Origin: Cannabis sativa
Taxonomy: Eukaryota; Streptophyta; Magnoliopsida; Rosales; Cannabaceae
Direction: 5' to 3'
DNA length: 64,000 nt
NCBI RefSeq assembly: GCF_029168945.1
Contig: NC_083602.1
Location: 91,770,027 to 91,834,026 of the forward strand
Shown here: positions 50,429 through 60,761 of the stretch, piece by piece
Layout of the letters: the number at the start of each line of letters is the position of its first letter
How positions within the stretch are numbered: position 1 is the first letter of the stretch
Program-made: the position numbers and the translations under genes
The notes under the pieces: generated by a model
The model's input: the letters and a program-made list of their open reading frames with translations, nothing else
Told to the model about the DNA's origin: nothing
Databases searched by the model: none

Positions 50429-51135
50429 GTTTGTTATAAGATTTATATGATTATTATTTTGTTTAATGAATTATTACTTCTTCTTCTTCTTCTTCTTCTA
50501 GCTCTTGATTTTTGCTTATTTTCTTCTTTTTTTTTTGGTAAAAATAAATTAAAATGGTTTATGATTATCTTGTTTATTATCCATAGACTTTTGCATCTCT
50601 TACTCTGTTTTTTTTAATGTATCATTTCTACATTTTCAGAAATGGTTTTTTTCTCCAAGAGTTTCTCTTTTTGTGAAAATGTAATATTCATAATAATAAT
50701 AATAATAGATTTTTGTTTATTTATTTATTTGAAGGTGTATACTATAGAGAGGAAAGTATTCTTAATATTTGGTTTCATGCCATTTTTACATTCTTAAAAA
50801 TGGTTTTGTAAAAATGCTTCTATACAACTCAATAATAATGAGAATGAAATCAACTCTCTTCTTAATGGTTATCTTATTTAGTTACTATATTTATTGTCAC
50901 TAATTACCATTTGTTTTTCCATTAACAAAAAATGGTTACTGGTTACCTTCTTTTCTTCCTTTGTTTACCATTTTAAAATATTCTATGAAACTCAATGAGA
51001 ATACATTTTTCTTTATTTTTTGTTTTGCAGGTGTATAGAGAGGAAAGTATTGTTAAAGAAAAGATCTAAGTGTATTGAATTAGTTAAACTCACTTTGACT
51101 TAAAGAAAGGTCAAAAATTAAGTTGTAAGAAAATT

Positions 51136-52535
51136 ATGAATGACATTAATAGTGAAACATCATCATCATCATCATCAACATCATCAAAGCAACCATGGAA
51201 CATTTATGGAAGCTCACAAGATCTAACCCCAAATCCAATTTCAACTCAATCTCAATCATCTACATGGAAAAGCTTTGGAACATCAATGAATGCAATTTCA
51301 TTTGGTTTTGTGGCCACAGCTATTTTGATTTCTATGTTTCTTATTATGGCAATTTTTGAGCATTTATTCAAGCCAACTTCTTCTTTTTCTTCTCCTCAAG
51401 ATATCAACAACAACAACAACCACAACAACTCTTCTTCTCTTGAATCGGGCACCTTTCAAAAACTCGGAAATTCCCATAATGTAAGTCTTCTCGATTCGAA
51501 ATGTTGTTTGAATAATGGTCGATCATGTGGTTTGATTCAGTTTGGTTTGTGTGGTTTTGTATTAGAAATAATACAAATTTGCACGAAATATGATTTGAAA
51601 TTAATTTAGAAGCACCGAAATAAAGTGTGAAATTTGTAAAATAATTATAGTGAATTTACCTTAAGTGTCTCTTGTTATTAATTTTAAGTTTAAAAGTAAT
51701 GGTCGAGCATGTAGTTTGTTCGATTTGATTTGTGTGGTTTTGTATTAGAAATAGTACAAAATTCACACCAAATAAAGTTCAAAACAAATTTAGTAACACT
51801 GAAATAAAATGTGAAATTTGTTAAAGAAATTTGATAAATTTACATTAAGTGACCCTTAAGATTAGAGCCTCTTGTTATAAAAATTAAAGTTGCTTAATGT
51901 AAAATTTTAAGATTAGAAATGATGGTCGAGCATGTGGTTTGCTTTATTCGGTTTTGTATTAAAAAAATAATTAACTTGCACTAAATAATTTGCAAAATTA
52001 ATTTTTCGAAAGTGTGAAATTTATAAAATAATTTTATTAAATTTAGATTAAGGTTATTTATGTAATTTTTTTGATTGTTTAGCAAATAATTTGGTTTTCA
52101 AAAAATTAATTTGTATTAAATGTTTCTAAAAAAAAAGAATATAATATGATTATTCAACTTTTAAAACAAATCAATGTAGAGTTTGTTTTTATGAGTACAT
52201 TTTATATATGATATTTTATAATTACTTAGACATATGTTATAAAAGTTTATTCAATATTTAATATTTAATTATACTAATAATAATATAATATATAATATGG
52301 TAAGTTTTTTAACAATACTTAATTACACTAATTAAGTTACACTAACAATAATTTTTGATAATTTTTTTTAATATTATTATATATATTAATGGTATATTTT
52401 GTTTAATGACAGGTGTCAACATCATATGCATCTGATTTCTCAGTAGTGATGCCAGGTCATCAATATCCTACTCATATTGCTCAACCAGCTCCTCTCCCAT
52501 GCTCAAGAGAAGGAATTTATTGGCCACCCCATTGA
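51136..52535 (+). CDS. Small single-helix membrane protein, unknown function
   Basis: Two exons, 51136-51480 and 52413-52535, encode 155 aa. A serine-rich N-terminus is followed by SSQDLTPNPISTQSQS and SFGTSMNAISFGFVATAILI, which leads into a transmembrane helix (about residues 54-78). After an asparagine-rich stretch, exon 2 gives FSVVMPGHQYPTHIAQPAPL and ends EGIYWPPH. This arrangement (DLTPNPIS motif, one helix, SVLMPG..PT.IAQPAP tail) is a plant-specific family I recognise by pattern but cannot name functionally. Reading through the donor would give a 157-aa frame that lacks the conserved tail, so the spliced form is preferred. The intron carries a tandem repeat array. Confidence 0.85.
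51514..52040 (+). repeat. Intronic tandem repeat, three units
   Basis: Units starting RATGGTCGAKCATGTRGTTTG at 51514, 51698 and 51921 (about 184, 223 and 120 bp) share GGTTTTGTATTA and GTGAAATTTRT blocks. The array starts 34 bp after the donor of the 51136-52535 gene. Confidence 0.7.
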
Positions 52536-52862
52536 CCAAAATTTAATTAATATAATTTATAATATAAATATATATTTATATATATATTGTAATATTGATA
52601 ATTTAATATAATATAATTTGCATTCTCTTCTTCATATTCATGAGAGGTAGTTTGTATATTTATGAAGCCATCTACTCTTTTGTTATATATCATCTTTATT
52701 ATAATTTATAATATAATATATCTTAGACTAAATTTACATGAAAATTTTGTATATTCAATTTGGAATATTTTATTGGAAGAAATATTAATTGACTTTGGAG
52801 TAAGAAGAGGATCCAAATAAATTGGAGCCAATTGAAAATATTATTTATACCCTAAAAATTGA

Positions 52863-53248
52863 GGGAAATTCTATAATGCACCCCCTTAAAAGGGATACAC
52901 CGATACATCTATGTCTGTTTTAGTATCCGAAATAATTTTTTAGTCAGATTTTTTCTCGTGGTCATGTAAATTATACTTATTTAAGACATTCTGCAAAATT
53001 TTAAGAAATTTAAAAAAGTTTGACACGCTGAAAATTGCGTTCAACCAGTGTATTGCACTCGTGACTATTTTATTTTATACGCGTGTAAAATATACTATTT
53101 GAACATTGTTTTCTATATTGTAAATTATTCCGAATTTCTTAAAATTTTGTAGGATATCATAAATAGTTATAACGTACATGAATATGAAAAAAAAATTATA
53201 TGTGCATCTATTTTAATAATTTTTAGGGGGTGCATTGTAGAATCACCC
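52863..53248. mobile_element. 386-bp Mutator-like MITE
   Basis: Inverted ends GGGAAATTCTATAATGCACC and GGGTGATTCTACAATGCACC continue through CCCTTAAAA. The flanks AAAAATTGA (52854-52862) and AAAAATTTA (53249-53257) match at 8 of 9 positions. A short duplication of TATATGTGCATCTATTTTAA spans the right end. The interior is related to the 42730 and 43685 foldback family. Confidence 0.75.
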
Positions 53249-53259
53249 AAAAATTTATA

Positions 53260-53934
53260 TGTGCATCTATTTTAATAATTTTTATATAAATATTTAATTA
53301 TATTGTTTGTAAAACTGTAAATTTTCTCTAATTTTGTCAGTACAAGCTATATTATTTTCTTAAACATGCCACATTTAAGGTCCAAATTCTTGATCATTGG
53401 GTCTAAATATAAACATGCAGTATCAGTTACTTCCAAATGTTCCTTTAATATATTCAAAACAGAGTTTGTACTTATGCCGCTATTTACCTTTTTTAAAAGT
53501 TATTTTAAGCTTATTTTTTTTTTTAAATATTGAGTTGTACTTATTATTTTGCGGGGTGCAAATAGAACTCTTCTTGTTTTATTTATTGTGATTTTTTTTA
53601 AATATCACTTTATTTTTAAGTAATATATTTTACTATAATTAAACTTGTTTAATATATTTTCTAAACTTTCATAAATTTCTTAAAATATATAGAATTTTTC
53701 TAAATAAAATATAATACCTCATCTTTTGAAATAAAAATTACTTTACAAGTAGTGATAGATTTTTTTTTTAATTTTTCTTTTCAACTCTGGAATGAATAAT
53801 TTAATTTATCGTTTTTGTTTTTGAAAGAATTTAATTTATAGTTTATAACAATATAAGTTATTTTTGACGTGTTATATATGTAGCAAAACAAAATTATTAA
53901 TTAGTAAATAAATAAATGGGATTATTTTACTAAT
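53260..53934. other. AT-rich intergenic DNA
   Basis: No gene, RNA or clear transposon end is visible. Confidence 0.4.
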
Positions 53935-54235
53935 ACGCAAAAATAATAAAAAAAATTATAAAAATATAGTTGTACGGAATTTTAAATATTTTTATGATTT
54001 TATTTACAGATAATATGGTCTTTTTATGTTGTATTCTTGTTAATTTGTTGTAGATTTTTTATTATTTGTATGTTATTTGTTGTTGGTATTTTAATATTAT
54101 TTGGATGTTATTTTATGTAAGTTTTTTATTATTTTCGTGTTATTTTTATAAAAAATTTAAAAATATAAAAAAAATTAAATGTAAAAATATAATTTATTTT
54201 TTTTAAAAAAATAGTGTTTCATCTAAATATCCATA
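53935..54235. repeat. Dispersed AT-rich foldback repeat, copy 3 of 3
   Basis: AAAAATATAGTTGTACGGAA opens it and AAAATATAATTTATTTT closes it, with the TTATTATTTGTATGTTATTT middle shared with 34860-35150 and 37735-38010. Confidence 0.45.
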
Positions 54236-54520
54236 AATAAATTGTGTTAAACAAGAGGGAGGATTCAATTTCAATGATCCACATTATTAGTCGAGCCCAA
54301 ATTTTCATGTTTTCCCATTAATATGAAAAGTAAAGAGATAAAGAATAATAACAGTCACAAACAAAACATAAACACTTTTTTTTTTAAAAAAAAAAAATAA
54401 TAAATAAATAAATAAAAGAAAAAGAAAGAAAGAATGCTTGGCTTTTGGCACACATGAAGATTTATAAATTCAATAACAAGTCAAGTCGACATGATATGCT
54501 CCACTGTTTTATATGAATTA

Positions 54521-54611
54521 ATATAATATAAATGTTGAAATATCTTATAATTAATTTTATTATATATAATATAAATGTTGAAATATCTTATAATTAATTT
54601 TATTATATTAT
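54521..54611. repeat. 43-bp tandem duplication
   Basis: AATGTTGAAATATCTTATAA occurs at 54531 and 54574 with matching flanks, giving two adjacent copies. Confidence 0.75.
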
Positions 54612-54639
54612 TTTATATTAATCTAATAATAATAATATT

Positions 54640-54812
54640 GCTATTGGTTACGTGTCTAACACCTTATTTTAGATATATTATTTTGTAATTAGCTACTGAT
54701 ACTCCCTAAAAATTATAACATTAAATTATATAAGACTCGATATTTAATTAAATCAATTGCAAAGTTGATATGTATGATGATATTAAACATTATTGGTACC
54801 TTTTAATATTTT
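54640..54812. repeat. Dispersed MITE-like repeat, inverted relative of 38344-38530
   Basis: Shares the AACATTATTGGTACCTTTTAAT arm and CTATTGGTTACGTGTCTAAC-like left arm with 38344-38530 in opposite orientation. Confidence 0.35.
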
Positions 54813-54819
54813 TCTAAGG

Positions 54820-55474
54820 CTAATTAGAATTTTTGCTCTCTGAACTTTGACATGTACCAAAGCATGCCCCTGAACTTTTAAGGTCGTTAAAAATATCCCT
54901 GAACTATTGAGATTGTTGGATTTAAGGATTTTTGTCTAATTTCATTCAATTTTACTATTTCAGTGATTGTTTATGTACTAAATCATGCTCTCTAGACTTT
55001 GATATCTACCAAATCATGCCCCTCGAACTTTGACATGTACTAAATTATGCTCCCTGAACTTTCACCCATGTTAGACTTTTTTATTAAAATTGAAAAAAAG
55101 TCCTTAAATCCAATAATCACAGTTCATGGGGCATTTTTAACGACCTTAAAAATTCAGGGGACATGATTTGGTAAATGTCAAAGTTCTAGCAGGAGCGGAC
55201 CCACATACAACCGAGGTGAGGCAGTCGCCCCCTGAAAAAAAAAATCGGGAAAAAAATATATATGCAATTTATAAGCATAATATTAACTTTGGTGTAATGA
55301 TTAAGCTACTATGCATATATGTTAGAGGATAAAGGTTCTAATCCCATTAAATGCATTTTTTTTTCTTTTTAAGTTTACTTTTTTGCCCCCCCAACTTACA
55401 AAAAAAAAATTACGCCCCCTCACTTTGAATCCTAAGTCCGCCACTGAGTTCAAGGAGCAAAAATTTTAATTAGT
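54820..55474. mobile_element. Foldback element with arms of about 140 bp
   Basis: The left arm CTAATTAGAATTTTTGCTCT...GACATGTACC...AAGGTCGTTAAAAAT is inverted at the right end, finishing AAAATTTTAATTAG at about 55473. The right arm is cut by the hAT-like MITE at 55190-55446. Confidence 0.7.
55190..55446. mobile_element. 257-bp hAT-like MITE nested in the foldback arm
   Basis: Ends CAGGAGCGGAC and the inverse of CAGTGGCGGAC. Flanks AGTTCTAG (55182-55189) and AGTTCAAG (55447-55454) match at 7 of 8. The 8-bp duplication and CAGTGGCGGA ends fit hAT. The interior includes TGGTGTAATGATTAAGCTAC and GGTTCTAATCCC, which loosely resemble Pol III A and B boxes. Confidence 0.78.
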
Positions 55475-55697
55475 CTATATATAATATAGTAAATTATACA
55501 TAAATTATATGTTATTTTAATTAAAAAAAATCAATGGGTAATACATTTTTATTTTCGAATTAAATTCTAAATCTGCCTATATATAATATAGACAATAATG
55601 CATAAATTATATATTATTATTACAAAAAATTAATCGTAATGAAGGTACAATAATTGTGGTGAAGATTGAATTTTTCTTAGTTAATTACAATCATTAT

Positions 55698-57266
55698 GGG
55701 AAATTTACACAGTTTATTGTTTTTTTCCATTTTCTTTCTTTTATACTGTTACACGCCCAAAATAACTTTTATACTGTTTTTTTTTTTTTCGAAATTAACT
55801 TTTATACTTTTTTTTTTTTCGGCTGCCAACAATTTTATGTTATTGTTTTGTTTTTTTTTGATTGATTGAGACATGGACTCAATTATTTATTTAATTTTTT
55901 ATTTTAATGGATGTAAAAGTTATTATTTATTATTTTTAATATTTAATAATTATTATTTTTTGAGATAATTTAATAATTATTATTTTGATGAAAAGATTGA
56001 TGGGATGTGTCATAAAAGTGACATGTTTTACTTTTTCTTTTATTTAAATAAATTTAAAAATCACACCCCATGTCTCACTCTTTTTTTTATTTATTTAAAT
56101 AGATTTAAAAATCTCACTCTCATTTCTCACGATTCATCTTCTTCATCATCTTTATCTTCTAGCTTTTCACATAAATCTCACCCCCATGTTCTAATATTCA
56201 TCTTCTTCTTCAAGTTTTTTTTTTCTTCATCTTTACCGTTGTTTTAGTATTGTTCTACTGTTGTTTTTCATGATTTTTTTTTTCATGTTCAGTTCTTCTT
56301 CATCTTCTTTTCTTTTATTCTTTTTTTTTTTTTTTTTTTTTAATTTTTTGAAGTTCTTAGTTATGTTTTTTTTTTGAAAATATAAGAGTTAGTGTGGTTT
56401 TTTTTTGTTCTAATTTTCTAGAACTTTTCTTGCAAATATAGTGTATTTAGTATTGAGGATGTGCACAACATAGTTAATTTTTGATCATTTTTTTCTTTTA
56501 TTGTTTTTTTTTGTTTTAGTATTGTTTTAGTATTGTTTTACTGTTGTTTTTCATGATTTATTTATTTGATGCCGATTTCACTGCCCTTGCTCCATCTCGC
56601 TGGAATTAATAGGTATTTTCTGGGTGTTCTCGTGTTGTTGTGATGGTTATGTCTGTGAGTGTGGAAGATGGAGGCTATAAATACATTTCTTCTTCGTTCT
56701 CTTTGGCTATTTTTGTGGTTTTTTTCTTTTGGTTGTCCTATAAATATATTTGAGGAGCTCACTCACAAGAGAGTTTTGAGGTGTGTGTTTCTTTTATATT
56801 TTTCTAAGTAGTTATATTTGCTTCATTTATTTTTGTGTTGTTTCAGTGTTGTTTTAGTAGTTTTTTTTTTTATAATTTTCTAGGAATAGACTTGCAAATA
56901 TAGTTAATTTTGCATCTGGTGTTGAGGTTGTGCAGCAGATTGTTTGTTTTTTTTAATCATTTTTTTCTTTTGTTTTGTTTGATTGTTTTAGTGTTGTTTT
57001 ACCGTTGTTTTGCCATGATTATTTATTGACGTCGATTTTACTGCTTTTGTTTATTCTTGTCGGAATTAATGGTTATTTTCCGGTGTCCTGGTGTTGTTGT
57101 GGTGGTTATGTCTGTGATTGTCAAAGATGGAGGCCTCATACTTTTGTTTTGGTATTGACAGTATAAAAGAAAAAAAAAAGAGGAGGACAGTATAAATGTT
57201 AATTCTGCCGTGTGGCAGTAAAATTGAAAAGTATTACCCCAAATCCAGTATTTTTGTAAAATGCCC
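55698..57266. mobile_element. 1.57-kb GGGAAA-family element with internal duplication
   Basis: Left end GGGAAATTTACACAGTTTATT; right end inverted GGGCATTTTACAAAAATACTG. The perfect 8-bp duplication ATCATTAT flanks it at 55690-55697 and 57267-57274. Inside, a unit of about 450-480 bp is duplicated (about 56440-56700 and 56890-57160), sharing GGAATTAATRGTTATTTTC and GTTGTTGTGRTGGTTATGTC. The ends are shared with 37388-37677. No transposase is visible. The reading frames are T-rich noise. Confidence 0.75.
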
Positions 57267-57274
57267 ATCATTAT

Positions 57275-58800
57275 CCACCTAAGAATACCAAAACCTTTTA
57301 AAAAGGCTTTCCACATACAAATTGTGGTAAAGTTGATGCTGAAGTTATCCTCATATTTTATCACTCCAATTAAATTAATAAATTTATCTTTCAATCATAA
57401 TATTAGTTCTTAATATTTTTTTTATATAGCCTTTGATATAGAAACATTCTATTTCTATTCAATGTGGGGAGAAAATGTAAAGTGAATTTTATTCACATTT
57501 TTCCAACAAGAACCACCCAAGAGTAGAAATAAAGGTGTCACATAATAACCTTATGTGTTTTAATTATATGAATCCACTCAATGTTTGAGTTTCTTGCTCT
57601 CTCTCCCAATGGATAGTGGTAGTCCATTCTTTCAGCATTGATTATTGTCAAAGTTAAAAATGTCTACAAACAATTGCAATCAAACAAGAAATTAATTATT
57701 TTGCATTCTTCATTGTCACAACGCTCAAGTTTATAATCAAATTCAGGATTGATTTTAAAATTTAGTGGATCATAGAAAAAAAATATATTTTGAACTCATA
57801 TGTTAAAAAAATATATAGCATTGTTAAAATTAGTAAGAAAATATATAATTTAAAAAAAGAAAGAAATTGGGCTCACGAGCTAGGTGAGTTTTAAGCAACC
57901 CGCCTATACCTAAAGTCAGGCCTAATCAGATTGATGCCAATCAGTTTTCAGTAGATCTTCCATACTCATCATCATCATCTTATTTCCATCATGATCACAT
58001 AGTTGTTGAAAATCTGGTTTACAGCCATTGTAGTTGCTATTTGGATTGAGAAAAAAATGCCAAGTGGACAGGCATTTTTAAGTTGGACTTAAAGCTAAAT
58101 ACTTAGAAGATGAGACAACATCTTCATCTGATTTTGCAATACATATTTTTGTATCACTACTCAATAAGTACTAGACTAGTTTCCTTTTGCATCAAATTTA
58201 TAACTTAGAGCCTATTTTAAAGTAGGTAATGGAAGTTTTATGATATTGGATAGACAAAGATATGAAATTGAGCCAGGGCCCGATTCTAAAATTTAATGAG
58301 TCATATGAAAAAAATATATTTTTAGATCCTTATATAAATTTAAAATCAATAAAAAAAATGTGTAATTTTAAAAAACAAAAAAAAACTTGGGGCCTTAAAT
58401 TAGGTGGGTCTTAGGCACAGGCCTAACCCGCCTTTGCCCAGGATTAGGCCTAAATTCAGTAGGATGTTTGAAACTCTCCCACATAGCTGTCCTATTCACG
58501 TCAAGCAAAACAAAGTTGCTTCTGTTGTGTCATTCATCTAGCCATAACTTACAAAATCGCTCATGTTCTCGCCAACTTTTAGCTCGGTTTTTCATACTAC
58601 TTGACAAGGCTGATCCTGAGATTGTGTGGGCCTTAAGAAAATAAAAGTTATTGAGCCTTTTATTTAAAAAAAATATGTAGTATATTTGAAAACTACTACA
58701 AAATATGTATATTATTAAAGGAAAAATATTTTTTTTGGGCTCACGATCCATATGGCAAGCAAGTAAAGTTTCATCATTAAGATCAAGAATCAAGATCAAG
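57275..58800. repeat. Spacer with three partial dispersed repeats
   Basis: Fragments at about 57736-57960, 58262-58460 and 58606-58760 share a run of the type TCATATGAAAAAAATATATTTT, then GGGCTCACGA or GGGGCCTTAA and the ending GGCCTAACCCGCC or similar. The opposite-strand relative is at 2640-3265. The first 460 bp hold nothing recognisable. Confidence 0.4.
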
Positions 58801-58971
58801 AAGGTTGTGACAGTCAGTAGTCCCGTGATCCGTAAGGGGAAATTTCGGGTAAGCTGTGCAATCCCACATCGCCTGGGGAAGGTCTAGTGGGATGATTCTG
58901 AGACTGTGTAGGTATGGGACTACACAGTTAAAGAGAGCTTAAATGGATTAATTGGTACTACCTGTATCAAC

Positions 58972-59085
58972 AAGGTGCATCTTGTTTTTCGGTAGCCCAT
59001 CTCGAAAGAACTCCACAGTTAAGCGTGCTTGGCCTGGAGCAATTTTAAGGATGGGTGACCTCCTGGGAAGTTTTTCCAGGAAGCG
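58972..59085 (+). repeat. 5S-rRNA-like segment in LTR 1
   Basis: AACTCCACAGTTAAGCGTGC and GGATGGGTGACCTCCTGGGA match the A-box side and C-box of plant 5S rRNA almost exactly. The flanks are diverged, so this is a 5S-derived Pol III promoter rather than a functional rRNA gene. Confidence 0.85.
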
Positions 59086-59477
59086 TGCGAGTGAGGACAA
59101 AGCACGCTGGAAACACTCGTGTTGGTCTGTAGGGTCAGACATTAATCCAATTTGCAACCAGAGTGGCGTACTCGTGTATAAGAGCCATTCATTCCGTGGG
59201 TGTAAGGGCCCAATGGAGGCTTGAAGCGGGGACGTTACAAATGGTATCAGAGCCTTGACCCAGCCGGAAGTGTGGTCGACGAGGACGTCGGACCCCGTAA
59301 GGGGGGGTGATTGTGACAGTCAGTAGTCCCGTGATCCGTAAGGGGAAATATCGGGTAAGTTGTGCAATCCCACATCGCCTGGGGAAGGTCTAGTGGGATG
59401 ATTCTGAGACTGTGTAGGTATGGGACTACACAGTTAAAGAGAGCTTAAATGGATTAATTGGTACTACCTGTATCAAC

Positions 59478-59591
59478 AAGGTGCATCTTGTTTTTCGGTA
59501 GCCCATCTCGAAAGAACTCCACAGTTAAGCGTGCTTGGCCTGGAGCAATTTTAAGGATGGGTGACCTCCTGGGAAGTTTTTCCAGGAAGCG
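59478..59591 (+). repeat. 5S-rRNA-like segment in LTR 2
   Basis: Same sequence as in LTR 1 by eye, 506 bp downstream. Confidence 0.85.
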
Positions 59592-59982
59592 TGCGAGTGA
59601 GGACAAAGCACGCTGGAAACACTCGTGTTGGTCTGTAGGGTCAGACATTAATCCAATTTGCAACCAGAGTGGCGTACTCGTGTATAAGAGCCATTCATTC
59701 CGTGGGTGTAAGGGCCCAATGGAGGCTTGAAGCGGGGACGTTACAAATGGTATCAGAGCCTTGACCCAGCCGGAAGTGTGGTCGACGAGGATGTCGAACC
59801 CCTAAGGGGGGGTGATTGTGACAGTCAGTAGTCCCGTGATCCGTAAAGGGAAATATCGGGTAAGCTGTGCAATCCCACATCGCACGGGGAAGGTCTCAGT
59901 GGGATGATTACGAGGCTTGTGTAGGTATGGGACTACACGTTAAAGAGAGCTTAAATGGATTAATTGGGTACTACTGTATCAA

Positions 59983-60096
59983 CAAGGTGCATCTTGTTTT
60001 TCGGTAGCCCATCTCGAAAGAACTCCACGTTAAGCGTGCTTGGCCTTGGACGATTTTAAGGATGGGTGACCTCCTGGGAAGTTTTTCCAGGAAGCG
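59983..60096 (+). repeat. 5S-rRNA-like segment in LTR 3 (diverged)
   Basis: The C-box GATGGGTGACCTCCTGGGAA is intact, but the A-box side has lost a base (ACTCCACGTTAAGCGTGC) and the spacer has changed. LTR 3 is the most diverged of the four. Confidence 0.8.
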
Positions 60097-60488
60097 TGCG
60101 AGTGAGGACAAAGCACGCTGGAAACACTCGTGTTGGTCTGTAGGGTCAGACATTAATCCAATTTGCAACCAGAGTGGCGTACTCGTGTATAAGAGCCATT
60201 CATTCCGTGGGTGTAAGGGCCCAATGGAGGCTTGAAGCGGGGACGTTACAAATGGTATCAGAGCCTTGACCCAGCCGGAAGTGTGGTCGACGAGGACGTC
60301 GGACCCCGTAAGGGGGGGTGATTGTGACAGTCAGTAGTCCCGTGATCCGTAAGGGGAAATATCGGGTAAGCTGTGCAATCCCACATCGCCTGGGGAAGGT
60401 CTAGTGGGATGATTCTGAGACTGTGTAGGTATGGGACTACACAGTTAAAGAGAGCTTAAATGGATTAATTGGTACTACCTGTATCAAC

Positions 60489-60602
60489 AAGGTGCATCTT
60501 GTTTTTCGGTAGCCCATCTCGAAAGAACTCCACAGTTAAGCGTGCTTGGCCTGGAGCAATTTTAAGGATGGGTGACCTCCTGGGAAGTTTTTCCAGGAAG
60601 CG
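60489..60602 (+). repeat. 5S-rRNA-like segment in LTR 4
   Basis: Identical by eye to the copies in LTR 1 and LTR 2. Confidence 0.85.
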
Positions 60603-60761
60603 TGCGAGTGAGGACAAAGCACGCTGGAAACACTCGTATTGGTCTGTAGGGTCAGACATTAATCCAATTTGCAACCAGAGTGACGTACTCGTGTATAAGA
60701 GCCATTCATTCCGTGGGTGTAAGGGCCCAATGGAGGCTTGAAGCGGGGACGTTACAAAGGT

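Larger units (their letters stand above)
58806..60756 (+). mobile_element. Cassandra TRIM tandem array: four LTRs, three internal domains
   Basis: Four 434-bp LTRs (58806-59239, 59312-59745, 59817-60250, 60323-60756) all begin TGTGACAGTCAGTAG and end GGGGACGTTACA. Between them lie 71-72-bp internal domains (59240-59311, 59746-59816, 60251-60322). Each internal domain starts with the initiator-tRNA-Met primer site TGGTATCAGAGCC and ends with a purine tract AAGGGGGGGTGAT. The array as a whole is flanked by AAGGT at 58801-58805 and 60757-60761. Each LTR contains a 5S-rRNA-like segment. No protein is encoded, and the 69- and 90-codon frames that recur in the LTRs are by-products. Confidence 0.93.

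Noticed and set aside
51136..51609. Unspliced 157-codon version of the 51.1-kb gene
   Set aside because: It reads through a good donor into AT-rich repeat sequence and loses the conserved tail found in exon 2.
58972..60602. Functional 5S rRNA genes
   Set aside because: The promoter-box region matches 5S, but both flanks differ and each copy lies in an LTR with primer site and purine tract, so Cassandra explains them better.
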